From Piscirickettsiaceae bacterium CG07_land_8_20_14_0_80_44_28 (GTDB taxonomy: Bacteria; Pseudomonadota; Gammaproteobacteria; Thiomicrospirales; Thiomicrospiraceae), in assembly GCA_002779995.1 (NCBI GenBank), contig PEWX01000096.1:1-64000 (forward strand): 64,000 bases of DNA, read 5' to 3'. This document shows positions 46,618-55,804 of this stretch, piece after piece. A program made the position numbers and the translations under genes. Below the pieces are notes generated by a model. It was not told where the DNA came from. It did no database searches and worked only from the letters and a program-made list of their open reading frames with translations. Within the stretch, counting starts at the first letter, position 1; each line of letters begins with the position of its first letter.

Positions 46618-49022
46618 TGCACTCACCCAATCAAAAACGACATTGGATAGATCAATATAAACACCTTATGTTTATTGCCTTGATTATTGGCCTAATCACC
46701 TTTTTTTTCCAAGCGAGTCGAAGCATTGACATTCATAAAAATAAACAAATCAATCAACATATCAATGCATTGATATTGGGCAACAGCAAACTCTCTGAAT
46801 TATTATTAAAGAGTCGTTATCAATTATTGAATAACTATGATCCCCTCAATCAAACCCACAGCTACATTGAATATCATTATCGGCAACTGTGGCCATTATT
46901 AGAAGGGTTAGAAACGGTTAAAGCATTAGATTTTAAAACGATTCGTTCCGAAGAAAAAAATCTGTTTAAAGACAAAACAACGCTATTAGAACGTTTTTTA
47001 TCCCATAATGCCGTGCTTAAAAATTCACGCTACTATGCGGAAGAATTGATTAGCCAAACTTATCAGCATCTCAATCAGCGTCCCAATCAAAATAACTTTA
47101 TACAAATTCATCAGCAATTACGAAAACTCGAACAACTGCTGATCACCCCAACCAAAATCAATCAGCAAACGACCGACATCAATGCACCCGAAATACAGCA
47201 ACTGTTACAATCACTGGATCAATATTCTTTACCCACACTGAAAAGCCTTAACAAGCATGCTCAAAAGATTATTGAGGTCACAGATGAAATTGACCAACAA
47301 CTGAATAAACTGATTCAAACTGACTATCAATATGGCGTTAAGCTTCGAGATTATTATGCCGCTTATATTAGTGAACGCGAAAAAACCGCCAATATTTACA
47401 CCTGGTTACTGATGTTATTGTCGATCATCTTATTGATCTATGCCATCTACAGTTTTCAAACCATTCGCACGATGATTATATCGTTACAAAATCAGCAATT
47501 TGCGCTAGATCAGCATGCCATTGTCAGCATTACCGACCCGGACGGAAACATTATCTATGTCAATGATTTATTTATCAAAATCAGTGGTTATAGCCAACAA
47601 GAACTTTTAGGTCAAAATCATCGTTTAATCAAATCGGAGCAACACCCTCCGGCGTTTTTTGCCAATTTATGGCAAACCATTAGCCAAGGTAACGTTTGGC
47701 ACGGCGAAGTTAAAAACAAACGCAAAGGCGGTGGCTATTACTGGGTCAATGCCACCATTGTGCCGTTATATGATGCGACCGGCAAAATCTTCCAATATAT
47801 TTCCATTCGAACCGATATTACCGGGCAAAAGAATTTAGAAGCGTCTCTTAAAAAGGCCAAAAGAAGTGCCGATGCCGCCAGCCAAGCCAAAAGTGATTTT
47901 ATTGCCACCATGAGTCATGAAATTCGCACGCCGATGAACGGCATTATGGGCATGACCGAATTATTATTAGATACCCCTTTATCCGCCGAACAACACGAAA
48001 ATCTTGAAGCAGTCAAATATTCAGCCGATGCGTTAATGACGATTTTGAATGACATTTTAGACTTTTCAAAAATGGAAGCGGGCAAATTCGATTTACACTC
48101 ACATCCCTTCCATTTGCGGCAACTTTGCCAGGGCATCTTAACCACCTTAACCGCGCAAGCCCAACGTAAGGGCATCACACTCAAGTTATCCATTGATGAT
48201 CGCCTCAACGAGAGTCTAATCGGCGATGACGCGCGCCTTAGACAAATTTTATTAAACCTTATGGGCAATGCCGTTAAGTTTACCGAACAAGGCCATTGTG
48301 AACTCAAAGTCACCCTGGCATCGCCCAACGCTGCTGAAGCGAGCGAACAAACCATGCTATTTGAAGTGATTGACACAGGAGCCGGGATTGCCTTAGCGGA
48401 TCAACAAAACTTGTTTAGCGAATTCACTCAGGTCGATTCCTCTTCAACCCGTCGACATGGGGGAACCGGACTGGGGCTGGCCATTTGTCGCCGCCTGCTT
48501 AATTTAATGCAATCCGACATCGCCATTGACAGTGAACCCGGCAAAGGCAGTCGGTTTTACTTTACCTTAAAGCTGCCGGTTAACACCTCGATTATCGCCG
48601 AACAACAACCTGCCGTAACGGCTTCCGCTGAGGTTAAACATGCCTCCGAAAGCATTTTATTGGTTGAGGATAATGAAGTGAACCGAAAAATTGCCACCGC
48701 AGTGCTAACCAAAATGGGCTATGAAGTCCACCATGCCAACAATGGCCAAGAAGCGCTAGACAGATTAAAACAGCAACCATTTGATGCGGTGCTAATGGAT
48801 ATGCAAATGCCGGTAATGGATGGCTTGGAAGCCACACGCCAATGGCGCGCATTTGAAAATCAATATCAATTATTTCCCACGCCGATTATTGCCATGACGG
48901 CCAACGCCACCGCCGAAGACAAACAACAGTGTTTTGAAGCCGGTATGAATGACTTTATCAGCAAACCCTTTAAAGCCGAAAGGCTACGAAAAATCCTCAC
49001 GGACAGTATCCCAGCCGCTTAA
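46617..49022 (+). CDS. Hybrid histidine kinase: periplasmic all-helical (DAHL-like) domain, PAS, HisKA, HATPase, REC
   Basis: LLKSRYQLLNNYDPL typical of DAHL sensor domain; MSHEIRTPMNGIMGM; REC VLMDMQMPVMDG. Confidence 0.9.
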   Translation: MHSPNQKRHWIDQYKHLMFIALIIGLITFFFQASRSIDIHKNKQINQHINALILGNSKLSELLLKSRYQLLNNYDPLNQTHSYIEYHYRQLWPLLEGLETVKALDFKTIRSEEKNLFKDKTTLLERFLSHNAVLKNSRYYAEELISQTYQHLNQRPNQNNFIQIHQQLRKLEQLLITPTKINQQTTDINAPEIQQLLQSLDQYSLPTLKSLNKHAQKIIEVTDEIDQQLNKLIQTDYQYGVKLRDYYAAYISEREKTANIYTWLLMLLSIILLIYAIYSFQTIRTMIISLQNQQFALDQHAIVSITDPDGNIIYVNDLFIKISGYSQQELLGQNHRLIKSEQHPPAFFANLWQTISQGNVWHGEVKNKRKGGGYYWVNATIVPLYDATGKIFQYISIRTDITGQKNLEASLKKAKRSADAASQAKSDFIATMSHEIRTPMNGIMGMTELLLDTPLSAEQHENLEAVKYSADALMTILNDILDFSKMEAGKFDLHSHPFHLRQLCQGILTTLTAQAQRKGITLKLSIDDRLNESLIGDDARLRQILLNLMGNAVKFTEQGHCELKVTLASPNAAEASEQTMLFEVIDTGAGIALADQQNLFSEFTQVDSSSTRRHGGTGLGLAICRRLLNLMQSDIAIDSEPGKGSRFYFTLKLPVNTSIIAEQQPAVTASAEVKHASESILLVEDNEVNRKIATAVLTKMGYEVHHANNGQEALDRLKQQPFDAVLMDMQMPVMDGLEATRQWRAFENQYQLFPTPIIAMTANATAEDKQQCFEAGMNDFISKPFKAERLRKILTDSIPAA

Positions 49023-49083
49023 GGCAGATTAGCCGTTATGTAAACACTGGCTGACAAGATCCCAACGCTACCTAAACGTTAGA

Positions 49084-51396
49084 TCATGTCCGTTTCGGCA
49101 AATATCGCGCCAAAATTTCATAGAGTTTGTTTAGGTCAATCGGTTTGGTCAAATAGTGGTTCATCCCTTCGTCCAGCGCTTTTTCCAACTCGGCTTCTCG
49201 CGCCGCAGCCGTCAGCGCAATAATGGGCACCTTCTGGTTAAAGCGGCGTATTTGTCGAGTCGCCTCATAACCATCCATCACCGGCATCTGCACATCCATA
49301 ATAACCGCATCGAAACAGGCTTTTTTAACCGCAGCCACCCCTTCTTCGCCATTATTCGCAACCACCGTTTTCACCCCTAAAGCCGTTAATAACTCGACCG
49401 CCACTTCTTGATTGATAACATTATCCTCAACCAACAGAACCTTGCCTCGTAATAAAGGCTCTTTAGCATGAAAAGTTGAAGACGATACCCTATCCTCATC
49501 CTCTGCGTAAGCAGTTTGATATTCAAACGGTAATTCAAACCAAAAACAACTCCCATGACCTTCTTCAGATTCAAATTGAATCCCCTTTCCGCCCATCGCG
49601 ACCACCAGCTTTTGACTGATGGCTAACCCCAGTCCGGTACCACCAAATTGACGGGTAATAGAGGCATCTCCTTGACTAAAGCGTTGAAACAACAGTTGAT
49701 ACTGTTGTTTTGGAATGCCCTTACCCGTATCGCAAACCTGAAATTTCAACCAGGCCTGGCCATTTTTTTGTGCGCGCAATTCAACTTGTAAGGTCACTGT
49801 GCCCTTGGCTGTAAATTTAATCGCATTACTTAATAAATTGCTTAAAATTTGACCTAAACGTAAACCATCCCCCATCAACCGCCACTGATTGGCGACAGAC
49901 TGTTGTTCAAAACATTTCATCTCGAACTTCAAGCCTTTTTCCTCTACCAAAGGCATAAACAAAGTGGTTAAGTCATCAAACATAACCGCAAGACGAAACC
50001 ATCGTTGGTCGAGTTGTAGCTGACCGGCCTCCATCTTTGAAAAGTCGAGTAAATCATTTAAAATTCGTAATAGCAACTGCGCTGAGTGCTGAACTTTCTG
50101 GTGATGCACCTGGCAATCCGGGAGCTGCGAATCCATCTGACCCAATTGCGCCATAGCAATAATGGCATTCAAGGGGGTTCGGATTTCATGACTCATATTG
50201 GCTAAAAACTCAGATTTTGCCGCGTCGGCTGTTTGTGCTTCAATTCTCGCCTGATTGGCTAATTGTTCACTGGCTTGAACTTTTAGCAATAAGCGTTCTC
50301 GCAACCCCGTCAAAATAAAAAAACCGGCCAACAACAATAACGTCACCACAATCACCAATTGATATTGCTGCCATAAATCCGATAACTGAATGGACTTATC
50401 CGTTTCAAAAGGGGGTAAATTCATATCCTTTAGCATGATTTCCAAAGGCAAATAATCTTTGGCGGGCTGAAACCCGGCGAAGCCGAGTTTTTGCATGGCA
50501 GGATGATCTTGACTTAATTGAAACAACGCCACGGTCAACTGTTTTATCGTCTTGGTTTCCACATGCGATAAAGCAAAAAAAGGCCACTCCGGCACCAGTT
50601 GGGTTGACAACCAATAAGGAAATGACGGGACTCCCTGAAGGTTAAGCAGTTTAAAATCAGTCTGTTTGATCATCCCTCTTTGAATCAAATCCTCTAATAT
50701 CCCTGTGCGCACAAACCCGACTTCAGCTTTACCTGTCAACACCGCTTTGACGACATCATCATTGGTTCCAACACATTCAAAATTAAGTTGTGAAGGTTGA
50801 ATGCCAATTTTATGCAATTCATACAAAGGAACCTGGTAGGCACCGGTATTTGAAAAACCGGGAATGGCAATCTTGACATCGATCAAATCCGTCAATTGAT
50901 TGATATGCTGATGAGAAGGCCGTGTAAAAATGGTGCCCCCTAAGCTGGAAGACACCACGCCTTTACGAATTTTCTGCACCGTTGCAATGGGTGCCCCCAA
51001 ACGGTTTTCAAAACGAATCAGCTGATATAGGCTTGGGTTGGTAAACAGCAGATCTAATTGATGATGCTGTAATGCATGTTTCATCTCGTCAGGGGAATAC
51101 AGCGCCCATTCGATTTGATACCCCGGCAAGGCTTGATTTAAATAATCCATAAAAAGCTGATAACGTTCTGTCAACAACTGGCGGTCTTGGTGTAAATAAA
51201 TGCCTAAATGCAATCGCTTTTTATTTGACGCCATTGGCGCTGTCTGAACGCCATTCAATACGGATAAGTCATTAGCATTAGCATTAGCATGAAAATTAAA
51301 ATTGGCATGAGCATTTGCAACTTCGCTACTAGCACTCAACCATAGCCATGCAACAACCCAAAGAGGGCTTAAAAATGATTTAAAATAAAATGACAT
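49084..51396 (-). CDS. Hybrid histidine kinase with periplasmic PhnD-type binding domain
   Basis: LHLGIYLHQDRQLLTERYQLFMDYLNQALPGYQIEWALYSPDEM (PhnD-like), TM, MSHEIRTPLNAIIAM, REC VIMDVQMPVMDG. Confidence 0.9.
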   Translation of the reverse strand: MSFYFKSFLSPLWVVAWLWLSASSEVANAHANFNFHANANANDLSVLNGVQTAPMASNKKRLHLGIYLHQDRQLLTERYQLFMDYLNQALPGYQIEWALYSPDEMKHALQHHQLDLLFTNPSLYQLIRFENRLGAPIATVQKIRKGVVSSSLGGTIFTRPSHQHINQLTDLIDVKIAIPGFSNTGAYQVPLYELHKIGIQPSQLNFECVGTNDDVVKAVLTGKAEVGFVRTGILEDLIQRGMIKQTDFKLLNLQGVPSFPYWLSTQLVPEWPFFALSHVETKTIKQLTVALFQLSQDHPAMQKLGFAGFQPAKDYLPLEIMLKDMNLPPFETDKSIQLSDLWQQYQLVIVVTLLLLAGFFILTGLRERLLLKVQASEQLANQARIEAQTADAAKSEFLANMSHEIRTPLNAIIAMAQLGQMDSQLPDCQVHHQKVQHSAQLLLRILNDLLDFSKMEAGQLQLDQRWFRLAVMFDDLTTLFMPLVEEKGLKFEMKCFEQQSVANQWRLMGDGLRLGQILSNLLSNAIKFTAKGTVTLQVELRAQKNGQAWLKFQVCDTGKGIPKQQYQLLFQRFSQGDASITRQFGGTGLGLAISQKLVVAMGGKGIQFESEEGHGSCFWFELPFEYQTAYAEDEDRVSSSTFHAKEPLLRGKVLLVEDNVINQEVAVELLTALGVKTVVANNGEEGVAAVKKACFDAVIMDVQMPVMDGYEATRQIRRFNQKVPIIALTAAAREAELEKALDEGMNHYLTKPIDLNKLYEILARYLPKRT
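49750..49759. repeat. CCAGGCCTGG palindrome in the hybrid kinase CDS (encodes KNGQAWLKF)
   Basis: AACCAGGCCTGGCCATTTTTTT, just before the DTGKG (G1) box. Confidence 0.95.
51271..51290. repeat. Hexanucleotide repeat (ATTAGC)3 in the 5' part of the PhnD-kinase gene
   Basis: ATTAGCATTAGCATTAGCAT encodes the ANANAN part of HANFNFHANANAND after the predicted signal peptide. Confidence 0.85.
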
Positions 51397-51437
51397 CGTT
51401 TTTTAAAACTTGACAATAACAACCAAGAATTCTTAGG

Positions 51438-51524
51438 GAGAGCTTTGCATCCGTGAGGCACGAAAGAAAAATGTGGGAAATTTTAACCATTTTTATTGGT
51501 GACTCCATCTGGTGCAAAGGTCTC
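51438..51524 (+). mobile_element. MITE-like element, internally deleted copy (87 bp)
   Basis: GAGAGCTTTGCATCCGTG...CCATCTGGTGCAAAGGTCTC; perfect 5-bp duplication TTAGG at 51433-51437 and 51525-51529. Confidence 0.85.
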
Positions 51525-51530
51525 TTAGGG

Positions 51531-52514
51531 TTATAAAAACTGATTACTCCAAATATTCTTTAAAGTATCAGGGGTCGCCAAAATACCTTCCTCAAAGAGT
51601 AATCGATTCACCGCTTTTAACGCCGCTTCAAACTCAGAATGCGGCTTTAATAACCGAGCATTCTGTTGCTTACCCGGAATCACGATTCCTTGAAGGGCTT
51701 TTTGCGCTTCGGCATAACTTAATTTCTGCCGTGTAGCAATACGATACAATGAATCATCTTGATACACAACAAAATGTTCTAATGCATGATAATAAGTGTC
51801 CGTTAATTGCTGGACTTGCGCGGGGCTTTGTACGATCAACTCACTCCGAACCGCTAACACATCATAAATATATCTGGGCAAATCTCGACTGGTTAAATGC
51901 ACTTGACAGCCCATCCGTAAAAGCTTACTGGCATAGGGTTCATAGGTAATGGCGGCGTCAATCTGATTATTTAGCCAGGCCTGCTGTTGCGGCTCGCCCA
52001 CCGCCAAAGGCACAAGGGTGACCTCATCCTTTTGCAATCCAAGCTTATTCAACGTCATCATTAACATTAACTGCCCCACACTATTGGGCTCATACGCTAA
52101 ACGGACCCCCGGTTTCATTGAAGATCGGCCATTTTTATCGCGTTTGGCTATCACCACATCGGCGCCGGCAGACACATCCAAGACAGCAATCACCGTCAAA
52201 GCAATCCCTTGCGCCCGAAACAGAAAGACCTCATCAAGCGAAAGCGCCATGGCATCTAAATCGCCTGCCATCATCGCAGCAGTCTTTTTGGTTTGATTGG
52301 CAAACTCAACAATCTTAAGGGTATCCGGCAGTAAATGTTGCTCTTTGGCAATATAAAAAGGCTCAAAGCCAATCCAAGGCTGCACCCCTAACTGAAGCGG
52401 CTTTGCAGATTCACTGCAACCGGATAATGCCAATGCCATTGGTGACATCATCACCAACGGTATGGATTTGAGCAGTTTTCGACGTGACAAGCCATTTTTA
52501 AAGGTCTTATCCAT
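51531..52514 (-). CDS. NitT/TauT-type (NMT1/THI5-like) substrate-binding lipoprotein; start trimmed to MDKTFKNG
   Basis: Lipobox-like LALSGCSES; LQLGVQPWIGFEPFYIAKEQ; TGATG overlap with the upstream kinase gene. Confidence 0.87.
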   Translation of the reverse strand: MDKTFKNGLSRRKLLKSIPLVMMSPMALALSGCSESAKPLQLGVQPWIGFEPFYIAKEQHLLPDTLKIVEFANQTKKTAAMMAGDLDAMALSLDEVFLFRAQGIALTVIAVLDVSAGADVVIAKRDKNGRSSMKPGVRLAYEPNSVGQLMLMMTLNKLGLQKDEVTLVPLAVGEPQQQAWLNNQIDAAITYEPYASKLLRMGCQVHLTSRDLPRYIYDVLAVRSELIVQSPAQVQQLTDTYYHALEHFVVYQDDSLYRIATRQKLSYAEAQKALQGIVIPGKQQNARLLKPHSEFEAALKAVNRLLFEEGILATPDTLKNIWSNQFL

Positions 52515-55500
52515 CACTCTACCTCGGGTTCCCAGCGCGCGTATTTGACACAATTTCGCCCGGATTTTTTAGCGCGATATAACGCCAAATCAGCGTGTTT
52601 TGCTAGCGCCTGAACACTGTGCGACTCTTTAATCTGACTGGCGATCGCCCCAACGCTGATCGTGACATGATTCGCAACACTCGAATATTCATGTTTTATC
52701 TGTAACCGGCTCACCGCAAGGCGCATTCTTTCGGCCAGTTGCATCACGCCTTCTTGATCGGTATCGGGTAAAATCACTGCAAATTCTTCCCCCCCATAAC
52801 GCGCCAATAAATCGCTTGGGCGATGAATCGCTTGTTTTAATGCGCTAGCCACCGCAATCAAACATTCATCGCCTTTACCATGACCATAGTGATCGTTATA
52901 GGCCTTAAAATAGTCAATATCCATCATAATTAACCCCAGGATTTGACCATTTCGAGCATGGCGTTTTGCTTCGTCTAATAAACGCTCATCCAATAAGCGT
53001 CGATTAGCAATATGGGTCAAGCCATCGAGATGCGACATCTGCTCGAGCATATCCGTTTTGATTTTAAGGTTAAGATGACTGCGAACCCGAGAGCGGATTA
53101 CCGGCAAATTAAACGGTTTAGAAATAAAATCCACTGCCCCCAAATCCAATCCTCTTGCTTCTTCGGACGGGTCATTCAACGCCGTGACAAAAATCACCGG
53201 AATGTCTTGTGTTTTCGGATCGTTTTTCAACAACCGGCAAACTTCAAAACCATCCAGATCCGGCATCATTACATCCAGTAAGATCAGATCCGGTTGCGGT
53301 GACGCTTTTGCCAGCTCTATCGCTTTATAGCCACGATCAGCGACTTGAATTTGATATTGATCTATCAAACCATTTGCTAAAATACGCAGATTTTCTTTAA
53401 CATCATCGACGATCAAAATATCATAGACCCTTCTGCTCGTCAGCTCGGCGACCAGATCGGGCTTTTTCGCTAAGGAAGGGTTCGGGTTGAGCGAGTCTGT
53501 ATCTTCAAGCGGAATAACAGTCGGCGCTGAATGCGTCTGATTATCGGACGGTCTATTGTCACTTGCTGATAGATTCTTTTTTACCTGTGCCAACCAATTT
53601 TGGACGGTTTGTTGAAACTTTTGCCAAACAATCGGTTTACAAAGGTGATCATTCATCCCCATTTGTTTCGCTTTAGCCTTGTCGGAAGCCGTCACTGCTG
53701 CGGTTAATGCAATAATGGGTAAGTCGGGCGCAAAACGACGGATTTCGCAGGTCGCCTCATAGCCATCCATCACCGGCATATGAATGTCCATTAACACCAA
53801 ATCAAATGGGTGCTGTCGGCATAAATCGACGGCCTGTTGACCATTTTCCGCCAACATAGGTTCTATCCCCATTTTTTTCAAAAAAGATAGGGCGATTTTT
53901 TGATTCAGAAGGTTATCTTCCACCAACAACACTTTGAATTGCTTGGACAGACTTTCACCCTCTATCGGTTGCGAAATTAAGCTGGCTTCATCTGCTTGAG
54001 AACACTGCGTCACCGGAACCTCGAACCAAAACACACTGCCATGCCCCTGTTCACTTTGAAACTGAAGTCCTTCTCCCCCCAATCGCTGCACCAACAACTG
54101 GCTCATACTCAAGCCCAATTTTTTCTGCTGCGAAGGGGGTAAAGCTTGCTGAGAAAACAATTCATAGAGTTCGGCTTGCTGGGCTTCTGCAATCCCCATA
54201 CCGGTATCTTTAACGGTAAATTTTAACCAGGCCTGGTCATTTTTAGCTTGGCGCAACTGGACACTCAAGGTGACCTTCCCCTGTTGGGTGGCATTCAGTG
54301 CATTTTCGACTAAATTAAACAAGACCTGGCCGATGCGTCTGGCATCCCCTCGGAAACAGTCTTCCGAGCGTTTAAATGACTTTGCCCGTTCACAATAAAG
54401 CACGACCTCTTTTTCATCCGCTTTTAGCGCATATAAGTCTTGGATATTTTGCAATAATTGTGATAAATAAAATGGCGACTCTTCAATATGAAAGTCACCC
54501 GTTTCCATTTTGGACAGATCACTTAAATCATCAATCAAGGTCATGAGCAGTTGTGCGGATCGATGAATGTGATGCAACTTCATTTTATAATCCATCGCAT
54601 CTTGCTGATCATCACTTAAAGTCTCACTCATCCCCAAAATGGTGGTCATAGGGGTACGAACGTCGTGACTGAGATTTTGAACAAAATCGGATTTCGCCAC
54701 ATTAGCCGCTTCGGCTTGCTGTTTGGCAGTTTGTAGCGACGCCTGCAATTGATGCATTTCGGTGACATCACGACTGATCCCGAATAGACCAATCACCTTT
54801 TCGCCGGCATCATCCCACACAGGCCACTTATAAGTTTGCACCCAACCCGATTCACCATTCTCTTTATAATAAGGATCCACTTTATCTAATAGTGGCGTAC
54901 CCGTTTCATAGAGGGTGTCTTCTTCTTTGTAATAAACCTCGGCAGTCTCTTTGGGAAATATCTCAAAGTCGGTTTTGCCTATTAACGCTTGCCAAGTATC
55001 CGCCCCCACCAATTTGGCCATCGACAACGAACAAAACCTGAGACGTCGTTGCGCATCTTTGAAATAAACGAAATCACCGGTGTGATTCAAAAAGATTTCA
55101 AAATCATGATGTAATGTCGCTAATTGCAACTGAATCTGCTTTTGGCGTCGCCACTGCCAAAACATCCGCAAAGCAATCAGAGTCATCACCAGTAATGCCA
55201 ACCCCAGCCCAATCAAAACTTGGTTTTTCTGCTCTAGCAACTGACTATTTTGTTGATCAACCTGTTTCACCAAGGCGCTATTAAGACGGTCAATGGCTTG
55301 CTGAACTTGCGATTGGCCGAATTGTTCCAGCGGTAAAATGGTTGACAATAACACTGAACGATCGTTCAGCCAATAGGACTTAGAATAAACTGCAACCAAT
55401 CGCTCATCACCGGAAGCCAACTGATGACGAAATACAAAAAAGTTGCGTTTTTCTTTCAAGGCCGCGAGCCGCTCCTGCTTAACCTGCTCCGGTGTCAACA

Positions 55501-55804
55501 AATTTAATTGATCTATCTGCCGGCTTTTTAAATCAGCAATGTCATAACCATAATAGGCGGCCGCAGCCTGATTCGCATCCAATATTTGCCCTGAATAAGG
55601 TTCAATAATTAAAATCGGAAGCGGAAACCCCTTTAAAACATCCGTTAAAAAAGTCTGTTTATTCGCATCTGCGGCGACTGGAAGAAAGGCTGAAAACATC
55701 AGAAAAACCCCAACCAATCTGGCCAATCGCAGCACTTTATGACATAAGATAACCTTGTTAGCCACCCTTGTTTGGACTAAGCCATTCAATAACCTTTCCA
55801 TCAA
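52514..55804 (-). CDS. Hybrid histidine kinase: PAS-PAS-HisKA-HATPase-REC-REC-GGDEF
   Basis: LSHDVRTPMTTILGM, two REC domains, YGGEEFAVIL intact GGDEF motif. Confidence 0.92.
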   Translation of the reverse strand: MMERLLNGLVQTRVANKVILCHKVLRLARLVGVFLMFSAFLPVAADANKQTFLTDVLKGFPLPILIIEPYSGQILDANQAAAAYYGYDIADLKSRQIDQLNLLTPEQVKQERLAALKEKRNFFVFRHQLASGDERLVAVYSKSYWLNDRSVLLSTILPLEQFGQSQVQQAIDRLNSALVKQVDQQNSQLLEQKNQVLIGLGLALLVMTLIALRMFWQWRRQKQIQLQLATLHHDFEIFLNHTGDFVYFKDAQRRLRFCSLSMAKLVGADTWQALIGKTDFEIFPKETAEVYYKEEDTLYETGTPLLDKVDPYYKENGESGWVQTYKWPVWDDAGEKVIGLFGISRDVTEMHQLQASLQTAKQQAEAANVAKSDFVQNLSHDVRTPMTTILGMSETLSDDQQDAMDYKMKLHHIHRSAQLLMTLIDDLSDLSKMETGDFHIEESPFYLSQLLQNIQDLYALKADEKEVVLYCERAKSFKRSEDCFRGDARRIGQVLFNLVENALNATQQGKVTLSVQLRQAKNDQAWLKFTVKDTGMGIAEAQQAELYELFSQQALPPSQQKKLGLSMSQLLVQRLGGEGLQFQSEQGHGSVFWFEVPVTQCSQADEASLISQPIEGESLSKQFKVLLVEDNLLNQKIALSFLKKMGIEPMLAENGQQAVDLCRQHPFDLVLMDIHMPVMDGYEATCEIRRFAPDLPIIALTAAVTASDKAKAKQMGMNDHLCKPIVWQKFQQTVQNWLAQVKKNLSASDNRPSDNQTHSAPTVIPLEDTDSLNPNPSLAKKPDLVAELTSRRVYDILIVDDVKENLRILANGLIDQYQIQVADRGYKAIELAKASPQPDLILLDVMMPDLDGFEVCRLLKNDPKTQDIPVIFVTALNDPSEEARGLDLGAVDFISKPFNLPVIRSRVRSHLNLKIKTDMLEQMSHLDGLTHIANRRLLDERLLDEAKRHARNGQILGLIMMDIDYFKAYNDHYGHGKGDECLIAVASALKQAIHRPSDLLARYGGEEFAVILPDTDQEGVMQLAERMRLAVSRLQIKHEYSSVANHVTISVGAIASQIKESHSVQALAKHADLALYRAKKSGRNCVKYARWEPEVE
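54227..54236. repeat. CCAGGCCTGG palindrome in the hybrid kinase CDS (encodes KNDQAWLKF)
   Basis: TTTTAACCAGGCCTGGTCATTTTT, just before the DTGMG box. Confidence 0.95.

Noticed and set aside
47915-48376. 153-aa minus-strand ORF
   Set aside because: Antisense to the HisKA/HATPase region of the hybrid kinase; no protein-like features
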